64,000 bases of DNA from Melieria omissa. Taxonomy: Eukaryota; Arthropoda; Insecta; Diptera; Ulidiidae. Under the pieces are notes generated by a model. That model saw only the letters and a program-made list of their open reading frames with translations, had not been told where the DNA came from and did no database searches. Every line of letters begins with the position of its first letter. Within the stretch, counting starts at the first letter, position 1. Location: positions 98,074,040 to 98,138,039 of the forward strand of contig OZ020269.1 of assembly GCA_963971225.1 (NCBI GenBank), written 5' to 3'. A program made the position numbers and the translations under genes. Shown here piece by piece: positions 46,657-57,862 of this stretch.

Positions 46657-46867
46657 TTACTTTAATAAGTTATGAAATAAACGATTACTTGTGTTTAATT
46701 AACAATAAAAAAAACAAACAGTACCTTTTGGCACATTTTTATTTTTTAATTTTATAGCGAAATTTAATTTTGCATCAAGAAATGAATATTACATTTTTGT
46801 TTTGTTACGTAAAATGTATCTAAAAATTATTTTTAATTAAAAAAAAATGTATGCATAAGAGGGTTAA

Positions 46868-47570
46868 GGAGTATTCTAGTCTAGAAAAGAAAAAAAAATC
46901 GATATTTTTCTTTCATATTTGTAAAGTTTAGACCCTTAAGAATAACCATTTAAGAGAATCAACGCTAATTCAAATTATTTTCGAAGTTATACTTCATTTT
47001 GTGATGCACCACTCAGACTGCCCGAAGTGAGACTGTAAACTTTAAACAAGTTTTTCTCGAAACTACTTTTGTCGATACGGTTGGCATGATAACTCAAGTT
47101 CTAATGTACCGATTGACTTGGAATTCGTAACAGACTTTCTTAATACTATCAAAATTGTCTCGACTTAGGGGTTTTTGTAATTTGTTTATTTTTACTATTT
47201 TTTAAATTACTATTTTTAAATATTAAGTTAAAAAAGGAGCTAAAAATGTCTTATTTTCAGAAAGACACCATTTTGTGCAAACAATTGTTTTTCAAATCGG
47301 CTATGTCCCGATAATTCTACATCCTGGTTTAATAGGAACTAACCTAATTTGTATGTTTCAAATCACCAGGAGGATTGAAATCACGCCAACCAGGAGACAC
47401 TACCGACTTCAATTTTGAATTTTTTTCAACTACTTATTTTACATTTTTATACCTTTCAAGTATCAACAAAAAACTGATAAAAACATGGATACTAAAAATG
47501 ATGACTGTTTTTTTGTTTATTACGTCCGTAAAATCACCTCAAAATCGAACCTCTAAACTAAAATATCCCC
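46868..47570. mobile_element. TTAA-type MITE ending GGGGTATTCTAGTCTAGA
   Basis: The left end GGAGTATTCTAGTCTAGA follows TTAA at 46864-46867. The right end reads CTAAACTAAAATATCCCC at 47553-47570, the worn inverse. An end fragment of the same family, with the better preserved TCTAGACTAGAATACCCCC, lies at 56386-56441. The left 560 bp match 28036-28595. Confidence 0.8.
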
Positions 47571-47823
47571 TGTTGCGGCCCCATGCCACAGCAGTAGGTG
47601 TCCTACAGGGACACATGTTCATCGTTTTCACTTGCACACATTTTCTTCGCTCTAAACTTTGTAGTAAATAACACACCATAATCACACCACTGTACAGTTA
47701 CTAGCAACAACCACAACTCATCATCACTGTTCTTGCTTTTGTCTTCGAAATGGTATCAATGTAGTGCCACAGATAACTCATCATTTTTATTTTTTTAAAC
47801 AAAAAATATGCTTTAAGTTTTGT

Positions 47824-48264
47824 GTTGCGCGAATGCAACGTTGGGCCTAAACACTGCCAATTTTTATACAACGCAACACGTGAAAATGTCAAAATCCAAG
47901 CAGCTGCTATTTTATTGGCACATTTTATTTTCCGCAAAAGTTTGATTTTGTTTATTTGTGTAATGTTTGCGATAAAGTATTTGAAAAAAAGGGAAATAGA
48001 AAATACCCTAAATGATTCGGACGAGGAGGACGAAGCTTTTAGAAATTTCAAATACGTTGATGTCGAAGAAATGGTTGTGCTACCTCCCGACGAAGTTGAT
48101 CAAAATTAGTGACATGGAAGACGTTGACGAAAATATTCAGCTGCTATCGGATCAAGTGGAAGCCATTCCTAAAGAAGTTATATATGTGCGCAATAAAAAC
48201 TAAAAGCTTACTGAAATTTTATGTTTTGTATATGACTAAGGCCCAATGTTGCGTTTGCGCAACG
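47824..48264 (+). mobile_element. Short element carrying a piggyBac-type transposase N-terminus
   Basis: The inverted ends are GTTGCGCGAATGCAACGTTG and the inverse at 48239-48264. Between them a frame reads NDSDEEDEAFRNFKYVDVEE then MVVLPPDEVDQ and, one frame over, ISDMEDVDENIQLLSDQVE. The order acidic helix, LPP-E-VD, TD/SDMED-DEN is that of the N-terminus of piggyBac-derived proteins. The catalytic domain is absent. Confidence 0.65.
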
Positions 48265-49123
48265 TGCCCTCCTGGTTCAGTGGGTGGGGTATGAATTTGT
48301 TGCTTGATTTTTTTTCTTGATTAGGTCAATTAATAAGATTGTGTAACATTTTATGGAAATCGCACAAGCCTTTCTGGGGTCAGGTTTTAATGGGTTGATT
48401 TCGGGTATAACCGATAAAAAAGTTAATAAAAAAAAGCGTTTAATGTTAAGAAAAATTTTGCTTCTCGCCCAGCCTTGAAACCGAGGCGAAATTTACGAAA
48501 AAGAAATTACGGTGTTCGACGTGCTGCCTACCTGTTACACCAAATACAGTACGTGATCGTTGTAGCTAAAATCATAAATGTGTGTTGCAAAAAAGAATAT
48601 CACAATCAAGAAAAGAAATTCAAAATTAATTCAATCCGGCAAAAGTTCTGGATGAGCACATGCAGCTGTGTGCGTAAAATAGCTTTGCGGAAAAAAGCTG
48701 TAATTCAGAGCTTAAAATTTTTGTGCCGTTTTCGTCGTATGAGACTGGACATCTATATGATGAGTTATCTGTGGTAGTGCTATGCAAAGCCTACAACTCA
48801 CCACCACCACCACCCTCTTTTCGGTTCGTCGTATTCAGCTGTAGCTGTAGCTAAACACAACAACACCATCCCGCTGACTCTTGACAGTCAACACAGTCCA
48901 ATTTCGTCGTCGCACCTATACGGTTCACCTTCATCGTTACACCCAAACACTCATCGTCATCGTTCTTCGTCACCACAAAATACCGGTCACTTCTTTTGTA
49001 TTTGTAATAAGTAATAGTTAATTAGCAATAAAGTTAAAATTTAAATCGAAATATTATTGCTCAGTGTTAACTCACATTTTGCGCTTGGAAAAAGCTCCAA
49101 GAGCCAACACCCCCTTAAGTCAC
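48265..49123. other. Unassigned sequence, possibly LTR-like
   Basis: Bases 48780-49080 are GC-richer, with CCACCACCACCACC, CTGTAGCTGTAGC and ACTCATCGTCATCG runs and an AATAAA at 49029. This could be an LTR, but I cannot find paired ends. The 48475-48777 open frame has no recognisable domain. GATGAGTTATCTGTGG near 48758 is inverted near 47765. Confidence 0.35.
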
Positions 49124-49509
49124 GGAACTTGAGCCTTCAAACCCCCTAAAAGTTATTGGGCTCAAAAGTTATCCTGAGTGTGCAACTGATTCGCACACAT
49201 ATAGAATGCTTCGACGCACACTTAGGTGACTTTTGTTTATACCCAGTAAACATTAAAGCAAGCTTTTGATATATTTTTGAAATTCAATTTGCAATCAAGT
49301 TGAAAAATGTTGAATTCTGAAAGGCTTGAGGTAGGCTTTGAATTTCGAGTGAATTGAATTTGAATTTTCACATTCAAATTGCCATATTGTTTATTCGTGT
49401 CGTCGCAAACAGTCGGTAAGGATCGTCGCAATTAATAAGAAATAAAACGTTTTAAAAGAAATAAAAATATAAATTAAAAATAGTAAGAAAAAAAAGAGTG
49501 CATCAAAAA

Positions 49510-49856
49510 AAGTTAAAAATGTGTGCGGTAAAATTATTAAGTGTTTGATTACACCAGCGCCACCCAACGAGATTAACAACTGTCCGGTGGAGTCCGGCGC
49601 CGCCTCTCAACAAAACACGGAAGAAATTGCATCACCAATTTACTCATCCTTCAGGCGAGGAAGACGATAAAGTGGACGAGGAACTAGAAGATGTTGCGGG
49701 AAGCAAAAATACGCCACTTATAAGGAAGTCATTGACAGAATGGGCTACAAAGCCCAAAGTTCCAGTGGCTGCCACAAACGACTCGCTTCTCATACTCGCG
49801 CAATATGGCAGCAGCCTTCCCAAGGATTCGCGCACTCTGAAATCTACTTATTTATG
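49510..49856 (+). pseudogene. Gene-like fragment inside the CCCAG element
   Basis: One frame reads CGKIIKCLITPAPPNEINNC... from about 49520 to 49660. A second, shifted by one base pair class, carries EDDKVDEELEDVAGSKNTPL and SLTEWATKPKVPV, to a stop at 49857. The composition is clearly coding (balanced codons, GC-richer than surroundings), but I know no matching family. It could be the element's own protein or a captured host exon. Confidence 0.5.
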
Positions 49857-49917
49857 AATTTATTTTTTTTTATGAATTAATGAAAATTAATTGCACAATA
49901 AAATTTCAAATTATTAA

Positions 49918-50638
49918 GGGGGTCTTCTACCTTGTGGCCTCGTTTTTGATACTGTTTTTTGACAATAGATTGTAGGGGAACCAATAATGCAATCAAGGTT
50001 CGGTTTTTTGCATTGAATTCGTTTATTTCTATACTTCCAACATTAATTTTTCTGAAATTTTACTGTCTCTAGTTTGACCGTGATTTGACCTTGAAATGTC
50101 CCTTACGAAAAATTTATACTAAAACGGTTGTCACGATTCAGCCCATGAAAGTCGTCTGAAACAAAAAAACCAAAATGATTTAGTTTCTTTATGACTTTGG
50201 CTATCGTTTGACACGAGGTTTTTGAAAAATTCCAAAATTTCACGAAACAGGCAACAAACAAACAAAAATGTCTACGTGTTCAAGGTCAAGAATAGCTGTA
50301 AAAATCGTTAAAATGAAAAAAATCTAAAAAGCTCGTGTCAAACGATAGCCACATGTTTTCCGCAAATTTTGATATATCACTTTAGTTAATTGATCAATTA
50401 GTTCTCGAGATATCTTGCCAACCAGTTGCAAAAACACAACTTTTGGGAAATTGCATTTAAAGTGGCGATGAGCGCTGCGATAACAGCATGCGGAGCTATA
50501 TTCGATGACTCTAAAAACCCCGAAATAATAAGATTTCGGTTATACCCTTTGAATATTATATTTCTAGTACCTTCTAGGCCACAAAACTGCAAAAAAAATA
50601 AAATCGATTTTTTTGAACCAACAAGGTAGAAGACCCCC
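49918..50638. mobile_element. 721-bp TTAA-flanked MITE ending GGGGGTCTTCTACCTTGT
   Basis: TTAA lies at 49914-49917 and 50639-50642, with inverted ends GGGGGTCTTCTACCTTGT and the inverse. Nested in the CCCAG element. Inside, CACGAGGTTTTTGAAAAATT-type text and the words TCAAACGATAGCCA / GGCTATCGTTTGAC are inverted about 50203 and 50338. Confidence 0.92.
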
Positions 50639-51166
50639 TTAATTACAAACAACGTGTAGAATTTTCAACAGGTACAAAACTGATTGGGAATAGTGGAGCT
50701 GGAACTGTTGACAAAAGCTTACAAATACACTTGAAACCCATATTAATATCAAGCTCTGCAGCTTTAAAAAGAGCCTTGATCTCAACTTGTCATACGCTTG
50801 CCATGAATTTGAAAACAATAGAAATTTCAAATTGCTAAACTACTTCCCTTTTTATTGAAAAAGCTATTGCTTTCAAGTTGATATCAAGCCAAAAGCAAGT
50901 GTTACTTTCAAAGGTAAGTGTTGAGAAACATCAAGCATGTTTCTCAAGCTGCTTGTAATTTCCTAACAAGCCCAAATGTTTACTGGGTACAAAGAATACA
51001 ATGTGAGTAATAATGCCTAACTTTTGTTTATTTACACTAACAAAATTATTTCAGTTATCATTATTGATTGCATGGAATCGTGATAAGGCATGAAGAGGGT
51101 CAGCAATCTTTTTTATTACACATACACACATTTGCACTCCTCTACTATTAATGCTCATTGGGATCG

Positions 51167-51203
51167 TATAAAATTATCGCCGACAACGGCAGACCAGTTC
51201 AGT
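51167..51203 (+). promoter_or_regulatory. TATA box and initiator of nuclease-like gene 2
   Basis: TATAAAA at 51167-51173 with CCAGTTCAGTTT starting 27 bases downstream (51194-51205), as in copy 1. Here the MITE is absent, so the ancestral upstream DNA (CTCTACTATTAATGC) is intact. Confidence 0.75.
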
Positions 51204-51244
51204 TTGAGTTTGCATTTCAACGAGAACATCTTCGCCGAAGGGAA

Positions 51245-52793
51245 ATGGAGCGCCTGACTGTATTAGCTGTCATTTTGCTCTTCGCTGGCGATGCAGCATG
51301 CTCGCAGTGTGGGTTTGACATAACCGGACCGTCGCCTCTCTTTGTAAAAGAATTTGGATCACAAAAACTATCTTTTAGGTCAACGACCAATAAGATGTAT
51401 TTTGACGGATATCTCACGGCTTACTGCAGCTCGAAAATGTAAGAAAAACATTCGCCGATGTATTTCTGTAAATCGACACACTTTTATTTCCTGGCAGAAT
51501 AACGAATTGTGTCAATGAGCTGGGAAATGCCGTAGATCTGTTTTGCGATAAGAATCAAATTATGTTCGCCAAGCTCGGAGACGAAACCTTTAGGAACAGT
51601 TACAGAGCAAATTGCGGCATTCGGTGCGACAGCAACTCAACATCGTTCAGCTTGTTTGAAAGCAGCGAGTCACTGCCAAATTGCAATTTCAACACCTACG
51701 GCATTGGCTTCGAAATGGCAAATGGAAGGGATGTTGTAGTCGCGGGCGTGTGCTATGACATCGTCAAGCTGTCGCTGAAATACGTCAGCTATGTGGCCTA
51801 CGAGCCCAGCACCTACGAAGCGGTCATCATGGATGAGGTTTGTAGACAGTCGTTAAATTATATCTTCAACTATTACACTTCAATTTGCCTCTCATTATTG
51901 TAGATTGAAACCAATACGACACGCGACAATATGCTGAACGTTGATTTGCACAAACAAATCAACGGTCTCACCAATTACTTTTCATTTATGAGGTAAGCAA
52001 ACTTAAATCCAAAACGTTCAAAACCAAAACTTATAATTTTGTTCTTATCACAAATCTATTCAGCCCGAAAGATTTTGACGCATCACTGAAAATAATTCAA
52101 TCAGATGAACCGATGCTGCTGCCATTCGCCTTCGACTTTGACAGTTTGCTGCAAGACAAGTCGCTGCCGGCAGCTTTGTCAGACTTTCGGTACATCTTCA
52201 ACACGATTTGGTGGCGGCAGCTGCGCCTTGGCAATTGGTGTCTTTTCCTGAATGCACTGGCAGAACGCGCCCAAAATTTCACTTATATGGTCTACACGGG
52301 CACTCACGGACGCGTTTTCATACCAGCCATCGAAAACAATTGCAACAAAAATACAACATTAGCTGTGGGACCCCCCGATGCGCGTGTCCATGCGCCGGCC
52401 TACATCTGGTCCTATATAAAGTCTCTGGAAGAGGGTATAGCCGAGGAGTTTGTGGTCATCGCACACAACTCGCCCTTTGTACGTTTTAAATTCACTCCCA
52501 TCTAACAACTTCAACATTTTTTTGACGAATATGTTCGATTGCAGGTCGAAGAGCCAAGCTCGCATACATTCTGTACGGACATTTGCGATGCAATCGAGTG
52601 GCTGAGGAACAGCGACTTTGGCCGGATGCGTCGAAAGACCATGTTGGGCTATGCATTTTGTTGCAGACCCGCCGAAGTGGCCGCCATCCTTGACAACTTT
52701 CCCGTAAGCGGAACGAACGTGTTAGTGCCAACAACAACAACAACAATAATGCCAACTTCACAGAGCACCGAAAGCACTTCGAATTTTGTTTAA
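51245..52793 (+). CDS. Secreted DNA/RNA non-specific endonuclease-like protein, copy 2 (Tsal-like)
   Basis: Five exons: 51245-51438, 51498-51837, 51904-51992, 52064-52478 and 52545-52793, totalling 428 residues. One codon is lost in exon 2 and one gained in exon 5 relative to copy 1 (an extra Thr in the PTTTT run). Signal peptide MERLTVLAVILLFAGDAACS. The active-site region keeps the same LLQDKSLPAALSDF, so the Ser-for-His change predates the duplication. Differences from copy 1 cluster at the start of exon 2 (ITNCVNELGNAVDLFC versus LSHNCDIELGKSVDLFC), where a Cys is shifted by two positions. The open frame and intact splice sites argue both copies are functional. Adjacent to copies 1 and 3 in the same orientation. 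Confidence 0.85.
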
Positions 52794-52800
52794 TTGATAA

Positions 52801-54075
52801 CACAGAGCAACAAAATCGACATTAATTTTTTTTCCTGAAATCAAACAATACTTTTCTAAAGAATTTTTGGACGCTGATCACAACTGCGTACTTAGTTTTT
52901 TGATTGTTTGAACGGCTTAGGAAATATTGATGGTTTTCCTCGGAGGGCGTTTTCCATGTATTTTGACCATTATACGCATGCAGCTCCTACAAACCTGATG
53001 TCTAAAATGCTATTTTTTTAACATAGATTAACAATACTCTAACTATGTGTTTGAAATTTAAAACATTAAAATCGCTTCAAATTTGCAAGAATTATTCATT
53101 TGCAAAGTCAAATTTTCAGTTACTTTGCAAAATTGCGAATACACAAAAGAATTTTTCTTACAAAAAATATATATTGTCATATAGTGAAAGAAGAATGTTG
53201 GGGCTTTCAATTAAAAAATAAATATTTGAAATACGATGTTTGTAATAGAGTATGTGTACAAATATGTAATTTCTCCATTGATAAATTCAGCAATAAAAGC
53301 AAAGATTTACTTTTGAGCTATAATATCAAAGCACAATTTTAGGCAGGGGTATGAAAATGCTCACATTCATCAAATGCCCTTAATTCATAAAATTTTCAGC
53401 TTTGATTTTGATATTTTTGCGCCCTAAAAATATGTCGCACTGAAATATGGAAATACAGCAAGTAGTTTGCTAAGTGTGTGTGTCTGAGATTTTTACTTGT
53501 GTGATGCAACTCTTTTTAGAATATCTCCTACAGTAACGAACCAATTCAAATTTTGTTAATGCCCTTGAAAAGACAAATATTGACGCTTGCGAAAATACTT
53601 TAGCTACTTTCGTCAATGACGCGAAAAGCATTAGGAGATTTCAATACAAACACGTGTTCAGAAGATGAAGTCGCATTTACACTCTAATGAGCATAGGCCG
53701 AGAATGGCACATACAATAAAAAAAATCTGTTCTATAAGTTTAAGTTACAACCTTACACTATACATTGCACACTAACTCTTAGCGATTTTAAATGATTTTT
53801 TATGAAAAACTCGCGAAAATTGAACTTTGAAGGGCCATAGACCAATCGAAGTCGACTATGGTCAGAATTATAGCTTGAGGATTCGTTATTGTGTCACACA
53901 AAAATTATTAATATGTTTTTCAACATATTATAAATGCAATAAAAATTCAAAGATGAAAAAACGTGGAAAACACCTCTTAGCAAAAACACCAATAACTTAC
54001 AAACCGCTCAAACAATCAAAAAACTAAGTACGCAGTTGTGATCAGCGTCCAAAAATCCTTTAGAAAAGGTTTACG
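52801..54075. mobile_element. Inverted-repeat element starting CACAGAGCAACAAAATCGAC
   Basis: It begins right after TAA (52798-52800), seven bases behind the stop of copy 2. The text at 52850-52921 (TTTTTGGACGCTGATCACAACTG...) is repeated inverted at 53998-54070. Its start resembles the CACAGTGCAAC MITE family. The right terminal end was not found, so its limit is uncertain. Confidence 0.55.
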
Positions 54076-55030
54076 AGAACTCGGAAAAATTTTGGCTGTT
54101 GCTCAGTGTTATTTCTCATTTGAATTGCTTTCACCACATTTGAAGTCAATTGACGCATTGAATAATGTTTCCCCCATACAAACTCTTAACCCATCGTTGA
54201 GCCCGGCAGATTTGTATTTTCAACAAAATAAACAACACCAACAGTACTTCCACCTTGTTTGAAGGCAAAACGTCTTTAAAATCTTGTTTCTCCATATTAA
54301 CTCCTAATTCATCGTTGACTTCGTCAGACTTCTAATTTTGAAAAAATAAAGAACGCGTATCGAATTATTTCGCATTTTAAGTTTTTTCACTAAGTTTGAA
54401 ATCAATCGGCACATTAATTCATGTTTTTCACAGTTTCTCCATATTTTTTTTGACCCGTCGCTGCCCTGTCAGTATTTTAATTTCGAATAAAAACATGCAT
54501 CGAATTATTTCTCTCTAAAAGTACTTTCACCAAGTTTGAAGTCAAAAGACGTAAAAAATCATATTTCTTCATACAAATTTTTAACTCGTGATTTTTGGGC
54601 AAAAATCACTTTTTGAGTTTAAAATAATAATATTAAGTAAAACTCGCGAAAAATTCAAATGAAACCGTCGGCCAATCAAATTTCGCTGTTTCAAATAGTT
54701 TCTAAACAGAGCTGCCGATTGACATTTTTTGCAATTGAAAGTCGTTTCTTTTTTATTTTGAAATTCGAACTAGGTGGAAAATGTTTTTGTTCTGTGTGAA
54801 ATTGGGCTTTCCTTCAAAGTATTTGCGTAGATTAAGATACTTATCAAACAATTTGGTATCAGAACGGATTTAGTTGACCATATATTACAATAATTGACTA
54901 CGTTTAGAATTAAAATTTTTTGAAGGTGGGGGTGGTAACTCTAGCAATGAGCACGTATGACGTCAGCACTCGGATGTCGTAATCTTGTATTCTTTCATTC
55001 ATGCTTAGAACATTTTGATGTTCAAGCGCT
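54076..55030. other. Unassigned sequence
   Basis: A loosely repeated phrase, CACCAAGTTTGAAGTCAA (near 54130, 54388, 54528), with CATTGACGCAT-like and TTTCTCCATA phrases at about 130-bp steps, hints at a degenerate tandem array. No gene. Confidence 0.4.
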
Positions 55031-55047
55031 ATTGGTGATGATTTACA

Positions 55048-56035
55048 GTGACTTCAAAAATTCGTCTCGGTCAAAAAATGGATTTAACTTGTGAACATTT
55101 TCGAGCAATGATTTTTTACGATTTCCAAAGGGAATTATTTCAACAACAGTGCATTCATTCAGCATTTGGCGATGAAGCACCAACCATCAAGACAATTTAT
55201 AACTGGTTTAACGAATTCAAGCGTGGTCGTCGTTCGCTCCAGGACGGATTTCGGGAAGGTCGTCCAAAATCGGTGCCAGAAATCGTTGCTGTGCGCGAAC
55301 TGATAATGAAAGGCATCCTTGATATCCTTGATCCGATATTGCATGAGCACTTAGCTGTCAGAAAGATTTGTTCTCGTTGGACTCGCATAATTTGACAATC
55401 GCTCAAAAAAAAGACTCGTGTCGATTGATGCAAAGATATGATGGGAAAAATTCGATTGCGGTACTTCGAAAGAGGTTTATAAGATCGTGTCTGGTGATCA
55501 TCATTCATCAATCATGGATATATACGTATGAGCCCGAAACAAAACAGCACTCGACCGTGTGGGTCTTCCAAGACGAGTCAAAACCAACAAAAGTTCGGGC
55601 ACGAAGCACATCGAAGAAAATGGTCGCCTGTTTCTGGTCATGTTTGACAGAAGAATTTTGAATTTGAACAAAAGAATTTGACAGAATTTGTTTGACAGAA
55701 GTGTTCAATGAAAAACATCCGCCGACGCCGAGTTATTCTTCACCAGGGCAATGCGCGTTCTCACACATCGGCTCAAACCACATATTTGATCAACCAAAGC
55801 ATCGATTTAATGGGTACAGCTCTGACCTGGCACCCAATGACTTCATTTTATTATCGCACATAAAAAAAAAATTGCGTGGTCAACGATTTTCATTGCCAGA
55901 AGATGCTGCTGAAGCATTCAAAAACCATGTTTTGAAGGTGTCTCAATCGGAGTGGAAAAAGTGCTTCGACAATTGGTTCGAGCTCATGCAAAAGTGTATA
56001 AATCTTCAAGGAGAATACTTTGAAAAGCAATAAAA
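55048..56035 (+). pseudogene. Degenerate mariner transposase
   Basis: A helix-turn-helix start LTCEHFRAMIFYDFQRELFQQQCI and the second HTH TIYNWFNEFKRGRRSLQDGFREGRP (two motifs, TIYNWFNEFKRGRRS and REGRPKSVP) are in frame to 55395. Then shifted frames give HNLTIAQKK, YEPETKQHSTVWVFQDE, TSKKMVACFW, DLAPNDFILLSHIKKKLRGQ and a C-terminus LQGEYFEKQ at 56031. Several internal deletions (for example after REGRP and after VACFW) and frameshifts make it inactive. Terminal repeats are not clear. Confidence 0.9.
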
Positions 56036-56039
56036 CAAT

Positions 56040-56385
56040 TTTTGATGATAACAAAATGCGTTTTCATCCTTTTTAAAAAATATATAAAAGGCAATCCTCG
56101 CATTAGTACATATTGCGTAACTACATAATGTTGTACATCAATAGAAAGACATGAAAAAGACCTTTCGTTCGATATCCATATCGTGTAAATCAATTGAGAA
56201 TTGATTGAGTTATTTTGATACCAGCTTTGAACTTTGACCCGGAGCCACTCCTTTTGTGGGCGTTTCCCAAGCAAAATTTTTAGTTCGTTAGATTTGCAAA
56301 AGGAAGGTCCATGTAAGCCAATTTTCGGTTCCTCCATGAGGGTTCACTTTACTGCATTTGTTACAAAATGATTACTGATTTTTAC
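56040..56385. other. Unassigned sequence
   Basis: No gene or repeat recognised between the mariner end and the TTAA-MITE fragment. Confidence 0.4.
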
Positions 56386-56441
56386 TTATTACGCCCGTAA
56401 AATCATCTCAAAGTCGAGCATCTAGACTAGAATACCCCCTT
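56386..56441. mobile_element. Right-end fragment of the GGGGTATTCTAGTCTAGA MITE family
   Basis: Matches 47521-47570 (CGYCCGTAAAATCAYCTCAAA) and ends TCTAGACTAGAATACCCCC. The rest of the element is missing. Confidence 0.7.
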
Positions 56442-56895
56442 CAGAATACTTCTGGCAAATAAAGGACATTGACACATGAGGTGAAAAACTGTCTCTTTGT
56501 GCTCCTCAGAATCACAACTAAACTTTCCCTAAGCTTTCCGCATGCCTACCAACAAAGCTGTGGCCCGTAAACACAAAGATCGTTTTGCTGTTGTAGCTCA
56601 GGTTCAGCAGTGGCTTAGTGCGTCTCGTATTGAGCAATGACTAACTTTTCCTGACCATGCTACAAGTGGGTTCATTCATACGCATCTTGCTTAATATCCC
56701 AAGATAGTAGTGGATATAGTAGTCGGTAGAGGTGCAGCCATACAGACGTGAGGAACCTGCTAAGGAATCATTGATGCCAAGATACGTGTCCTCTCTGTCG
56801 AGCTTGTCAGCCTCACGGTTGCCCTCCATGGCTCTATGACTCGAAATCCAGCAAATCGTAACAAGTTCATGTGTGTTCACCTTGGGACAGTACTG
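56442..56895 (-). pseudogene. Non-LTR retrotransposon RNase H and C-terminal fragment
   Basis: On the minus strand: ELVTICWISSHRAMEGNREADKL, the RNase H motif (family: WIPGHxGIxGNExAD), then further text with VGRHAESLGK and a Cys/His end SEEHKETVFHLMCQCPLF, read in shifted frames. The catalytic region before it is cut at about 56895, where LTR-retrotransposon sequence begins. Confidence 0.75.
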
Positions 56896-57140
56896 CTCAG
56901 GATATTGTAGTATTGGTGTATAGGTTAACCTCTGTTTTAGTGTCTCGAAAGCAGTTTTACACTCGTCTGACCAAATGAAAGGTGTACCTTTCTTAAGAAG
57001 GGAGTTTAAACATTTGACTATTGATGCGAATTCTAGTATGAACCGTCTGAAGTAGTTGCAGAATGCAACACATCGACATACTGCATTGGCAATCATTGGT
57101 GTGGGATATTTTAGTACCTACTGCTTCGCATTTTGTTGGG
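56896..57140 (-). pseudogene. Gypsy-type LTR retrotransposon fragment (end of reverse transcriptase)
   Basis: On the minus strand: CRCVAFCNYFRRFILEFASI, LNSLLKKGTPFIWSDECKTAF and TLKQRLTYTPILQYPE, the connection between reverse transcriptase and RNase H in Gypsy polyproteins (family: FLGLxNYYRRFIxxFA, LLKKxxxFxW, AFxxLKxxL). It is joined in frame to the LINE RNase H fragment, an accidental junction. Confidence 0.82.
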
Positions 57141-57862
57141 TCTATTCTGTGTGATTAAATGGCCTCAGTAGATTACTTCTGGTTTAAAACATTAGCATTT
57201 CCTTGCGTTTAGTTTCAGGTTGTATTGTTGTAGTCGGTTAAAAACTTTAATTAGATTTGAACTGTTCTGAGCCAAGTCCACTTAGTACTAGCACTGATTA
57301 AACAGTAATACTGAACGCGCGTCTCATACAAATTCAAAAATGTTAACCCATTAATGCCCACAGTTACATATTCGTAACGGCAGCAACGATAGTTTAAAAT
57401 GTTATTTATAGGTTGCATGTACATGCCTATTCATGTTTACACCCCATATGACATTGAAAATAGTTTAGCGAATGCTGTAAAATTCAAATTAAGTCAGAAA
57501 CTCTTCTGATTTCTTTTTGAGCACAAGTTTTGCAATGAGGTAAATTTGAAATTAGTAAAAATAGCGATATGTCGACACGCAAATGGTAAAAAAGATTTAT
57601 AAGAATTTAGTGAAAGTGTTTTGTGAAAAACTTTTTATGAAAAGTGATTCTTAAATATCTACAGTTTTATTAAAAAATGTTAAAATAAACGTTGAGGGCC
57701 CATGGGCTTTTCTGAGCAGCTTGCAATTGCACTGTTACGTATATGTAACTGTGGGCCATTCTCAGTACTTTTGTGTTTCTTGTCTAAGTTACACATACGT
57801 AACAGTGGGCTATTCTCAGTACTTTTCTTACGTAAGTACAAATGTAAATGTAAGATTTTCGT

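Larger units (their letters stand above)
39127..46863. mobile_element. Old piggyBac-type transposon, expanded to 7.7 kb by nested insertions
   Basis: The left end CCCTCTACTACATAAC and right end GCATAAGAGGG are inverted. Each is followed inward by a subterminal hairpin-like motif (ATGCCTTTAGGCAC on the left, ACCTTTTGGCAC on the right). The right flank is TTAA (46864-46867) and the left is TTGA (39123-39126), a worn TTAA. The unoccupied site can be read at 28032-28035. Remnants of its own transposase lie at 41396-42680. Elements at 39377-41197, 41416-41701, 41804-42225, 43056-44167, 44280-45538 and 45676-46656 are later arrivals within it. Confidence 0.82.
49242..50987 (+). mobile_element. 1.75-kb CCCAG-ended element with gene-like sequence
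   Basis: The inverted ends are CCCAGTAAACATT and AATGTTTACTGGG, flanked by TA (49240-49241 and 50988-50989). Unit A reads through TTTGTTTATGCAT at 34313-34325, giving the empty site. The subterminal regions are rich in CAAGCTTG/AAGCAAG words. The middle holds a coding-like stretch (49500-49856) and a nested TTAA MITE (49918-50638). Confidence 0.88.
49124..52800 (+). repeat. Segmental duplication unit B (paralogous to 34203-37075)
   Basis: Same order of flank, promoter and five exons as unit A. It differs by the element at 49242-50987, the lack of the 34476-35414 MITE, and an element starting at 52801 just after the stop codon. Confidence 0.9.

Noticed and set aside
48475..48777. A 100-codon ORF as a gene
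   Set aside because: Lys/Arg/Cys-rich text with no domain, no supporting splice or promoter signals, and it lies in transposon debris.
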